Shown here piece by piece: positions 1-5,343 of a DNA stretch of 5,343 nucleotides (its first letter is position 1; each line of letters starts with the position of its first letter). The stretch is taken from the NCBI GenBank assembly GCA_022708585.1, contig JAKIYJ010000111.1:1-5343 (forward strand). Reading direction: 5' to 3'. The position numbers and the translations under genes were made by a program. The stretch is from Bacteroidota bacterium. GTDB taxonomy: Bacteria > Bacteroidota > Bacteroidia > Bacteroidales > JAKIYJ01. The notes beneath the pieces were generated by a model that saw nothing but the letters and a program-made list of their open reading frames with translations, was not told the origin of the DNA and did not search any database.

Positions 1-1
1 C

Positions 2-1063
2 AGATATGTTGTACAACATCGCAATGAGATTGTTTTACCCTTCAAAAGATATCAGATACAGCCAGTATGGCGAGCCGATAAACCGCAAAAAGGAAGATAT
101 AGAGAATTTTTTCAGTGCGATGCTGATATAATAGGTAGCAATTCTTTAATTAATGAATTTGAACTCCTGCAAATGTCAAATGAAATATTTGATAAACTGG
201 GTATTAAAATCGAAATACGATTAAATAATAGAAAGATACTAATGGGAATGGCAAATTTGATTGATAATCCTCAATTGTTAACTGATATTACTATTGCTAT
301 TGACAAAGTTGACAAAATAGGTATTGACAAAGCTATGGAAGACCTTGCTCTAAAAGGACTGAACGAAGAATCTGTTCTAAAAATTCAAAATATAATAAAA
401 TTAAAAGGGAATAATGAAACAAAAATTAAACAATTGAAAAGGATATTTGTGAATTATACAGAAGCAATTCAAGGTATTGAAGAATTAGAAATGATTCTAA
501 AATATAATGAATATCAATCACTTTCCTGCCCAGTTATCCTGGATTTAAGTCTTGCACGCGGATTAAATTATTATACAGGAACTATTATAGAAATTAAAGC
601 AACACAGGTTAATATTGGAAGTATTAGTGGCGGCGGAAGATATGATAATTTGACAGGCATATTTGGGTTACCTGATATATCAGGCGTGGGAATTTCTTTT
701 GGGGCAGATAGAATAGCAGATGTTATGAACGAACTTTCACTTTTCCCTTCTTATACTGAAACTTCTACAAAAATAATGTTCGTAAACTTCGGTAAAAAAG
801 AAGAATTGTTTTGTATACAAAAATTAAAACAACTAAGAGAGCATGGAATATGTTGCGAACTTTATCCGGACAACGTCAAAATAAAAAAACAAATGTCGTA
901 TGCCAATGCCCGTAAAATACCTTATGTCGTTCTGGCAGGCGAAAGCGAAATAAATAATACCAATGGAAAATTAACTGTAAAAGATATGTCCACAGGAACT
1001 GAAAAATTAATGACCACTGATGAAATAATTAAAATGATTTCTGATAATCAAAATAAATTATAA
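2..1063 (+). CDS. hisS: Histidyl-tRNA synthetase, 3' part (N-terminus beyond the left edge)
   Basis: Class II aminoacyl-tRNA synthetase that charges tRNA-His with histidine in the cytoplasm. The frame is open from base 2 (base 1 is the last base of a split codon), giving 353 residues. The family is usually about 420-460 residues, so roughly the first 100, including motif 1, lie outside. The ATG at 173 is internal, because upstream in-frame sequence already encodes class II motif 2 (RADKPQKGRYREFFQCD, visible residues 24-40). Next come the histidine-specific signature LARGLNYYTG (184-193) and motif 3, GGGRYDNLTG followed by GVGISFGADRI (210-238) with the conserved arginine. The final ~95 residues (from about 256) form the anticodon-binding domain, including ELYPDNVKIKKQMSYANA and PYVVLAGESE. 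No truncation or frameshift is visible. The stop codon abuts the inverted-repeat element at 1064, which may shape the mRNA 3' end. Confidence 0.97.
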   Translation, partial: RYVVQHRNEIVLPFKRYQIQPVWRADKPQKGRYREFFQCDADIIGSNSLINEFELLQMSNEIFDKLGIKIEIRLNNRKILMGMANLIDNPQLLTDITIAIDKVDKIGIDKAMEDLALKGLNEESVLKIQNIIKLKGNNETKIKQLKRIFVNYTEAIQGIEELEMILKYNEYQSLSCPVILDLSLARGLNYYTGTIIEIKATQVNIGSISGGGRYDNLTGIFGLPDISGVGISFGADRIADVMNELSLFPSYTETSTKIMFVNFGKKEELFCIQKLKQLREHGICCELYPDNVKIKKQMSYANARKIPYVVLAGESEINNTNGKLTVKDMSTGTEKLMTTDEIIKMISDNQNKL

Positions 1064-1187
1064 ATGAGTCCACTCCGAAGAGTCTATAAATCAAATTCTA
1101 ATTTATCTATATTTTTAATTAATTTATCTATGAAATTAATTTATTTATTTTATGAAAAATAAAAATGACTTTTCGGAGTGGATTTAT
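1064..1187. repeat. 124-bp element with long imperfect inverted ends (MITE-like or hairpin repeat)
   Basis: The left arm 1067-1084 (core CCACTCCGAAGAGTC) and right arm 1167-1184 (core GACTTTTCGGAGTGG) are reverse complements at 16 of 18 positions. Both mismatches would be G-U pairs in + strand RNA, and pairing extends outward (one more G-U, then U-A and A-U) to 1064/1187, giving 21 paired positions. The 82-nt interior is almost pure A/T. The right-arm sequence recurs near 4249, so this is a dispersed repeat, not a one-off terminator. No coding capacity and no convincing target-site duplication are visible at the ends. It could be a non-autonomous transposable element, a REP/BIME-like unit, or a hairpin ending the hisS transcript; the sequence alone does not decide. 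Confidence 0.7.
1099..1131. repeat. Pair of 12-bp direct repeats inside the inverted-repeat element
   Basis: TAATTTATCTAT occurs at 1099-1110 and again at 1120-1131, exactly identical and 21 bp apart start to start, in the AT-rich interior of the element. The offset is two helical turns, so a protein binding both would sit on one DNA face. In so A/T-rich a stretch it may equally be a small internal duplication. No function is assigned. Confidence 0.4.
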
Positions 1188-1232
1188 CAATCAATTTAGT
1201 AATTTTATAAATTAATAATATTTTTGTTGAAA

Positions 1233-3440
1233 ATGAATAAAAAACGTAAAATTTTTATATGGTTTTTGATTTTAATTATTGTTGCCTTTGCTTGTATTTT
1301 TATATGGATTTGGTTTACCGACACCAATAAGAGGGATCCTTTTACTGTTATTCCCAATGATGCCGTTTTTATTATAGAGACAACCGAAATGACAAAAGGA
1401 TGGAGTACTGTTAGTGACTCAAAAATATGGAAGCACTTGATTAGTACTGAATATTTCAATAAAATTAATGAAAGTGCTTCAATACTTGATTCTTTGATAA
1501 AAGGAAATAAAATTCTTGATATGCTTATGAGCGACAGAAAACTTCTTATTTCTGCCCATATTACAGGTGAAAAAGATTATGATTTTCTATTTGCCATAGA
1601 TTTAAAAAAAGCATCAAAAATTTCTTTTCTTAAAGATTATATTAGAGAAATTACAAATGTATATGGATATTCTTTATCTAAAAAATATTTTCAAAAAACT
1701 GATATTTTAGTTTTAACTGATAATAAAACTCAGGAAGAACTTTATATTTCTTTTATTGATAATGTGATGATATGCAGTTATTCTGAAAATATTATTCAAA
1801 ACTCAATAAATTCCAGAGATTTAAATTATTGGGAAAATAATAAAACATTTATGATGGTGAAAAATGAGTTGAGTAATCAAAAGTTATTTAATATATATTT
1901 TAATTATCATAAACTTAATGATTATTTGAATTGTTTTTTGCAAAAGGAAGAAGATGCTATTAAAACACTTAGCAAGACTCTTGGCTATTCGGCATTTAAT
2001 TTTTTTTTAGAAGATGAATGTTTAAGTTTAAAAGGTTATATTATACCTGATGACAGTGTTCAATCTTATGTAAAAGCGTTACTTAATGTTGAACCAGGAA
2101 ATATAAGAGCATATGAAATTCTGTCTTCTGAAACAGCCCTGTATTTGTCAATGTCGTTTCAAGATTTTCTCGATTTTCGCGATAATCTTGAAAATGAATT
2201 CAAAGCAGAAGATACATTAAAACATTTTGATTATGCTAAAAGCGTTGCTAAAATAGAACGTTTATTAAAAATAAATCTTAATCAAGATTTTTTTAACTGG
2301 ATAGGCAGTGAAATTGCTTTTGCAAAGATGCGTCCTTCGGCTAATTCGAGAGAAGAGGATGTTGTTGTGGCTATTAATGCCCGCGATACATTAGCCGCTA
2401 AAAATGGTCTTAATCATATTACAACACAGATTAAAAAGCGTACCCCTGTTAAGTTTGAATCCGTTAATTATAAAAATTTCTATATCAATCAACTTGTTAT
2501 TAAAGGATTTTTTAAAATGTTATTTGGTAATCTTTTCAGTAAACTGGAAATACCTTATTTTACTTATATAGAAGATTATGTGGTTTTTAGCAATTCCTTA
2601 ACTACATTGCAGGAAGTTATTGATGATTATTTGAAAGGAAATACATTGTCCAGAAAAGAAAACATTATGAATTTTATTTCCGAGTTTGACAATAATTCAA
2701 ATGTAACAGCTTTTATACAAATGCCTAAAATTTATTCGCACTTGTATTATTATAGTAACAAGGAAAAAAGAAAAGGTATAAGTAAGAATAAAGAAGTTAT
2801 TTTGAGTTTTGCCAATATTGGTTTTCAACTTAAAGGTGATGGCAGATATTTCAAAACTACTCTGATGGCATCTTATGATCCGGATGCAATGTATAATGAT
2901 GAACTTGAAAAGTTTGAATCTTCTGCTGAAGAACTTTATATAGCTGAATTTGATTCTTTACTTTTTAAACCTGATATACCACTTTCAAAACTTATGAAAG
3001 ACGGACCAGTGAGAATAAAATATCCAGACAGTACAATACGGTATGAAGGTAGAATAATTAATGGAACTTTAAATGGATTGTGGCGTTCTTATTACGAAAG
3101 CGGAAAAATAAAAAATGTTGTAACTTATGTTGATGGCAAAGCCAATGGCGTATCCATTTTTTATTATGATAATCCAAATTCTACTGTAAAGGCTGAGGTT
3201 ACATTTAAGGATGATAAAATTGATGGTATATATAGAGAATTTTATGAAAATGGAGCCAGAAAGGCAACCCTTTATTTTAAAAATGGAATAGCAGATGGAG
3301 ATGCTGAATTTTTTTATAAAACAGGAGTAATTAAAATTAAAGGTTCATACAAAAACGGGCAAAAATCAGGTAAATGGCGATATTATACCGAAACAGGCGA
3401 TTTGTTTGATAAGGAGAAGTTAAAGAGAAATAAAAACTGA
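1233..3440 (+). CDS. Membrane-anchored protein of unknown function with C-terminal MORN_2 (YwqK-type) repeats
   Basis: 735 residues from ATG 1233. A TTG at 1224 would add three residues, but the ATG followed by MNKKRK is the natural start. A basic N-terminus (KKRK) precedes one hydrophobic segment, residues 7-28, which predicts a signal anchor with the remainder outside the cytoplasmic membrane. Residues about 30-590 form a large ectodomain beginning VIPNDAVFIIETTEM. That opening resembles DUF3352-like proteins of Bacteroidota, but I cannot confirm it. Residues about 592-722 carry five repeats of roughly 24 residues with the MORN_2 pattern [ND]G-x3-G-x5-YY-x2-G: 610-624, 634-648, 660-674, 684-698 and 708-722. 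Repeat 2 ends DNP in place of a final G, and repeat 3 has DDK where others have a G. The last residues are Lys-rich. MORN_2 proteins are often labelled 'YwqK family antitoxin', but no toxin gene is adjacent, so that label should not be read as function. No Shine-Dalgarno is seen; the leader is A/T-rich. Confidence 0.88.
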   Translation: MNKKRKIFIWFLILIIVAFACIFIWIWFTDTNKRDPFTVIPNDAVFIIETTEMTKGWSTVSDSKIWKHLISTEYFNKINESASILDSLIKGNKILDMLMSDRKLLISAHITGEKDYDFLFAIDLKKASKISFLKDYIREITNVYGYSLSKKYFQKTDILVLTDNKTQEELYISFIDNVMICSYSENIIQNSINSRDLNYWENNKTFMMVKNELSNQKLFNIYFNYHKLNDYLNCFLQKEEDAIKTLSKTLGYSAFNFFLEDECLSLKGYIIPDDSVQSYVKALLNVEPGNIRAYEILSSETALYLSMSFQDFLDFRDNLENEFKAEDTLKHFDYAKSVAKIERLLKINLNQDFFNWIGSEIAFAKMRPSANSREEDVVVAINARDTLAAKNGLNHITTQIKKRTPVKFESVNYKNFYINQLVIKGFFKMLFGNLFSKLEIPYFTYIEDYVVFSNSLTTLQEVIDDYLKGNTLSRKENIMNFISEFDNNSNVTAFIQMPKIYSHLYYYSNKEKRKGISKNKEVILSFANIGFQLKGDGRYFKTTLMASYDPDAMYNDELEKFESSAEELYIAEFDSLLFKPDIPLSKLMKDGPVRIKYPDSTIRYEGRIINGTLNGLWRSYYESGKIKNVVTYVDGKANGVSIFYYDNPNSTVKAEVTFKDDKIDGIYREFYENGARKATLYFKNGIADGDAEFFYKTGVIKIKGSYKNGQKSGKWRYYTETGDLFDKEKLKRNKN

Positions 3441-3474
3441 TTGAAAATATGTAGTTAAAAATAACAGATAATCC

Positions 3475-4140
3475 TTAACTGTTGCCAAATATTGCTGTAC
3501 CAATTCTTATAATAGTGGCACCTTCTTCAATAGCAATAAGATAATCGTTTGACATACCCATAGATATTTCACTGAATTCAGTATCATCTGCAAAATATTT
3601 ATTTTTTAAACTGTCAAAATAATGTTTAAGATGCTTGAATTCCTGCCTGATAAGTTGTTTATCATCAGTTAATGATGCCATTCCCATAACTCCTTTGATT
3701 CTAATATTATGTAATTCCTTAAATGATGGATTTTCAATAATTGCAACAACATCTTCATAATGTAATCCATATTTTGTAATATCATTAGATATTAAAATTT
3801 CGAACAGACAATCTATAATACGGTTATTTTTAATGGCTTGCTTATTAATTTGCTGTAAAAGTCTCAAACTGTCAATGCTATGTATCATATTAATATAAGA
3901 AGCAATGTATTTTACCTTGTTTGTCTGTAAATGCCCAATAAAATGCCATTCAATATTTTTTGGCAACAAAGGATATTTAGCAGCAATTTCCTGAACTTTA
4001 TTTTCACCAAATATTTTATGACCATTATTATATATTTCAAGAATATCTTCAATGGTCCTTGTTTTAGAAACAACAACCAATTTTATGTTAGTTGATATTG
4101 TACTTTTTATTTTTTTTAAATTGTCTATTGTGCTACTCAT
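3475..4140 (-). CDS. yggS: YggS/PROSC-family pyridoxal phosphate homeostasis protein
   Basis: Cytosolic PLP-binding protein with the fold of the alanine racemase N-terminal domain. Family members buffer free PLP and affect amino- and keto-acid homeostasis; no catalytic reaction is established. The product is 221 residues, close to the usual 220-235. Visible signatures in order: VVVSKT with the PLP lysine K26; FGENKVQE (44-51); WHFIGHLQTNK (65-75); HSIDS (87-91); GVMGMAS (150-156); MGMSNDY (194-200), which contributes to the phosphate-binding region; and RIGTAIFG (212-219). The ATG at 4140 fits the family N-terminus (SSTIDNLKKI) and has no Shine-Dalgarno. The gene converges on the MORN_2 gene with only 34 bp between stop codons, and no strong terminator lies there. 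In many bacteria yggS sits beside proC or division genes; here it stands alone. No residue expected for PLP binding is missing. Confidence 0.96.
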   Translation of the reverse strand: MSSTIDNLKKIKSTISTNIKLVVVSKTRTIEDILEIYNNGHKIFGENKVQEIAAKYPLLPKNIEWHFIGHLQTNKVKYIASYINMIHSIDSLRLLQQINKQAIKNNRIIDCLFEILISNDITKYGLHYEDVVAIIENPSFKELHNIRIKGVMGMASLTDDKQLIRQEFKHLKHYFDSLKNKYFADDTEFSEISMGMSNDYLIAIEEGATIIRIGTAIFGNS

Positions 4141-4183
4141 TATAGTATAACTTTTTTATAAAGCAATCCGGAGGAATTTAGCA

Positions 4184-4219
4184 TGTAAATTACACTTTGA
4201 AATTACAATTTAAGTTACA
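4184..4219 (-). promoter_or_regulatory. Cluster of TGTAA boxes upstream of yggS, possible operator
   Basis: TGTAAATTACA at 4184-4194 is a perfect 11-bp dyad (TGTAA-A-TTACA). The right half-site recurs as AAATTACA at 4200-4207 (exact) and AAGTTACA at 4212-4219 (one difference), spaced 13 and 12 bp. On the yggS strand these lie about 44-80 bp before the ATG, a plausible place for an operator or upstream activator sites. The region is so A/T-rich that chance is a real alternative, and no regulator gene lies in the window. Confidence 0.28.
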
Positions 4220-4248
4220 TTGTTTTAAATTTTCAAGTATGATAATTA

Positions 4249-4277
4249 AATTCACTCCGAAAAGTCATTTTTATTTT
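4249..4277 (-). repeat. Solo copy of the dispersed inverted-repeat end
   Basis: These 29 bp match the reverse complement of 1156-1184 (right arm plus adjoining A-rich flank of the element after hisS) at 28 of 29 positions, with the core CACTCCGAAAAGTC unchanged. No partner arm containing CGGAGTG was found elsewhere in the 418-bp intergenic region, so this is an unpaired end. After a short interruption, ATAAAATAAAT at 4288 also appears in the corresponding interior of the first element, hinting that this is a degraded full element, not a bare end. Confidence 0.7.
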
Positions 4278-4341
4278 GAATTTAGGATAAAATAAATTGC
4301 TCTATTTTATAAAATTGTTGTAATTATGCATAATACATTAA

Positions 4342-4468
4342 GTTTATAAAGTTTATAAAGTTCATAAAGTTTGTAAAGGAGTTAAAAGTTTATAAAGTTT
4401 ATAAAGTTTGTAAAGGAGTTAAAAGTTCGTAAAGTTTATAAAGTTCATAAAGTTATCAAGTTTATAAA
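4342..4468. repeat. Tandem array of ~9-bp GTTTATAAA units with a 37-bp higher-order period
   Basis: Units in order: GTTTATAAA at 4342 and 4351, GTTCATAAA 4360, GTTTGTAAA 4369, a 10-bp spacer GGAGTTAAAA 4378, GTTTATAAA 4388 and 4397, GTTTGTAAA 4406, the same spacer 4415, GTTCGTAAA 4425, GTTTATAAA 4434, GTTCATAAA 4443, a degenerate 8-bp GTTATCAA 4452, and GTTTATAAA 4460. Blocks 4351-4387 and 4388-4424 are the same 37-bp block with one base different. Variation is confined to unit positions 4 and 5 (TA, CA, TG, CG), all transitions, apart from the degenerate unit. The core TTTATAAA is self-complementary. The array is not translated: in-frame stops occur and no start fits. Confidence 0.92.
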
Positions 4469-4471
4469 GTC

Positions 4472-4514
4472 TGGCAGTTGCATCCTCGTTACAAACGAGG
4501 ACGAGAAGGTGCCA
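4472..4514. repeat. REP-like hairpin adjoining the tandem array
   Basis: An 8-bp perfect stem, TCCTCGTT (4483-4490) with AACGAGGA (4494-4501), closes on a 3-base loop ACA. An outer stem TGGCA (4472-4476) with TGCCA (4510-4514) brackets an asymmetric internal loop. The G+C content stands out sharply from its surroundings. Such hairpins resemble REP sequences mobilised by REP-associated tyrosine transposases (RAYTs), and I recall similar CGTTACAAACG hairpins in Bacteroidota, but cannot verify this here. On the + strand a run of seven T (4517-4523) follows, terminator-like, yet no + strand gene precedes it. On the - strand it lies in the fabG 3' flank, without a U-run. Confidence 0.65.
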
Positions 4515-4558
4515 AATTTTTTTAACAACATTATTTTAAAATAGAGCCAATATTTTAT

Positions 4559-5305
4559 TTATGTGTTCATTCCTCCGCAAACATTAATAACCTGTCCATT
4601 AACATAAGAAGAAAGATCACTGGCAAGGAATAAAGCCACGTTAGCAATATCATTTGTTGTTCCGGCTCTTTTCATTGGAATATCATTAATCCATTTAGAT
4701 TTTATTTCCTCTGACAGTTTAGATGTCATTTCAGTATCAATAAAGCCAGGTGCTATTGCATTACATCTAATATTTCTGGAACCAAGTTCAAGTGCGATAG
4801 ACTTTGTGAAACCTATAATTCCGGCTTTGGAAGCAGCATAGTTTGATTGTCCACCATTGCCTGCAATACCTACTACAGAACTCATATTGATAATAGAACC
4901 AGAACGTTGTTTAATCATATATTTTTGTACATTTTTGGTAAGATTAAAAACAGATTTAAGGTTAATTTTAATAACGAGGTCCCAATCTTCTTCACTCATT
5001 CTCAAAAGTAAATTATCGCGGGTAATGCCTGCATTATTAACCAGTATATCAATTTTATCAAATTCGTTAATAACATCATTAATCAATTTTTCACTGTCAT
5101 TAAAAGAACTTGCATCAGAAAGGTATGCTTTAGCTTTAATGCCATACGATTTAAGTTGTTGTTCCAATGCTTCGGTATGTTCATTAAGATTTATGTCTGA
5201 AAAAGCAACATTGGCACCATGTTCTGCAAATTTTAAGGCAATTGATTTGCCAATACCTTTAGCTGCTCCTGTTATCAAAGCAGTTTTTTTTTCAAGTAGT
5301 TTCAT
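4559..5305 (-). CDS. fabG: 3-oxoacyl-[acyl-carrier-protein] reductase
   Basis: NADPH-dependent short-chain dehydrogenase/reductase that reduces 3-oxoacyl-ACP to 3-hydroxyacyl-ACP in type II fatty-acid synthesis in the cytoplasm. The product is 248 residues, the standard FabG length (E. coli has 244). The Rossmann nucleotide-binding motif is TGAAKGIG (12-19), the structural NNAG motif is at 90-93, and the catalytic tetrad is N115, S143 (in INMSSVVG), Y156 and K160 (YAASK). ITRDNLLLRM after NNAG and NAIAPGFIDTEMT are typical of FabG compared with other SDRs, as is the C-terminal VNGQVINVCGGM. ATG 5305 gives the expected MKLLEKKTALITG start; the leader is A/T-rich with no Shine-Dalgarno. Only 38 bp upstream are visible, so any operon partner is unknown. 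An SDR of another specificity is possible but less likely. Confidence 0.95.
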   Translation of the reverse strand: MKLLEKKTALITGAAKGIGKSIALKFAEHGANVAFSDINLNEHTEALEQQLKSYGIKAKAYLSDASSFNDSEKLINDVINEFDKIDILVNNAGITRDNLLLRMSEEDWDLVIKINLKSVFNLTKNVQKYMIKQRSGSIINMSSVVGIAGNGGQSNYAASKAGIIGFTKSIALELGSRNIRCNAIAPGFIDTEMTSKLSEEIKSKWINDIPMKRAGTTNDIANVALFLASDLSSYVNGQVINVCGGMNT

Positions 5306-5343
5306 AATATTTATATTTTAGATTGATTAACAAATAACGAATA

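Larger units (their letters stand above)
4141..4558. other. 418-bp non-coding repeat island between fabG and yggS
   Basis: No open frame of credible length and no tRNA or rRNA is present. From left to right it holds a TGTAA-box cluster (4184-4219), a solo copy of the dispersed inverted-repeat end (4249-4277), two 12-bp perfect A/T-rich palindromes (4304-4315 and 4323-4334, the latter ATTATGCATAAT), the ~9-bp unit array (4342-4468), a REP-like hairpin (4472-4514) and a third 12-bp palindrome TATTTTAAAATA (4532-4543) just past the fabG stop. It contains the 5' leader of yggS and the 3' flank of fabG, both on the - strand. No clear Bacteroidota -7 promoter box (TAnnTTTG) was found for yggS. Confidence 0.7.

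Noticed and set aside
173..1063. hisS beginning at the ATG at 173 as a shortened synthetase
   Set aside because: The frame is open to the window edge and encodes class II motif 2 upstream of that ATG, so the gene simply enters from outside the window.
1219..1226. TATTTTTG, a match to the Bacteroidota -7 box TAnnTTTG, before the MORN_2 gene
   Set aside because: It ends only 6 bp before the ATG and has no TTG -33 box at the right distance. T-rich leaders produce this match by chance.
1205..1459. 84-residue open frame on the - strand
   Set aside because: It is antisense to the start of the MORN_2 protein, has low-complexity hydrophobic/basic composition and no recognisable domain.
1233..3440. 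Antitoxin of a toxin-antitoxin pair, from the MORN_2/YwqK label
   Set aside because: No small toxin gene adjoins it, the protein is far larger than known antitoxins, and the N-terminal anchor predicts an extracytoplasmic location.
4304..4334. Two 12-bp perfect palindromes as regulator sites
   Set aside because: Short A/T palindromes are expected often at this base composition; neither sits at a clear promoter.
4342..4468. CRISPR array
   Set aside because: Units are about 9 bp with no unique spacers of CRISPR length, the recurring 10-bp GGAGTTAAAA is constant, and there are no cas genes in the window.
4472..4523. Rho-independent terminator on the + strand (hairpin plus seven T)
   Set aside because: Both flanking genes are on the - strand, so there is no + strand transcript to end here; the hairpin is better described as a REP-like repeat.
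4857..5321. 154-residue open frame on the + strand
   Set aside because: It runs antisense through fabG, whose motifs and catalytic residues are intact; the + strand product has biased composition (Leu, Ser, Ile) typical of a shadow frame.

Overview
The window is an AT-rich stretch of bacterial chromosome, most likely from a member of the Bacteroidota (Bacteroidales or a related environmental lineage). Three things point there: the wording of the HisS and FabG motifs, start codons preceded by A/T-rich leaders instead of Shine-Dalgarno sequences, and intergenic AT-rich microsatellite and REP-like repeats of a kind I associate with that phylum. The phylum call is inference; no rRNA or species marker is present.

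Layout: (1) The 3' three-quarters of hisS (histidyl-tRNA synthetase, + strand) enters from the left edge. (2) A 124-bp element with about 21-nt inverted ends starts at the first base after the hisS stop codon. (3) A 735-residue membrane-anchored protein (+ strand) follows. Its long ectodomain is unassigned, and it ends in five MORN_2/YwqK-type repeats. (4) Convergent with it, 34 bp away, is a YggS/PROSC-family pyridoxal-phosphate homeostasis protein (- strand). (5) A 418-bp non-coding island holds a TGTAA-box cluster, a solo copy of the inverted-repeat end seen after hisS, a 127-bp array of about 9-bp units with a 37-bp higher-order period, and a REP-like hairpin. (6) fabG (3-oxoacyl-ACP reductase, - strand) closes the window.

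The genes do not form an obvious pathway. hisS, yggS and fabG are housekeeping genes (tRNA charging, PLP homeostasis, fatty-acid elongation). The MORN_2 protein is the only gene of unknown role. hisS and the MORN_2 gene share a strand but are separated by 169 bp containing a potential long hairpin, so co-transcription is doubtful. yggS and fabG share a strand but are separated by the repeat island, so they are probably independent units.

The least explained content is the repeat material. One dispersed family occurs as a paired element (1064-1187) and as a solo end (4249-4277), about 3.1 kb apart and in matching sequence down to 28 of 29 bases. No CRISPR array, tRNA, rRNA, transposase gene, phage gene or defence system was found.
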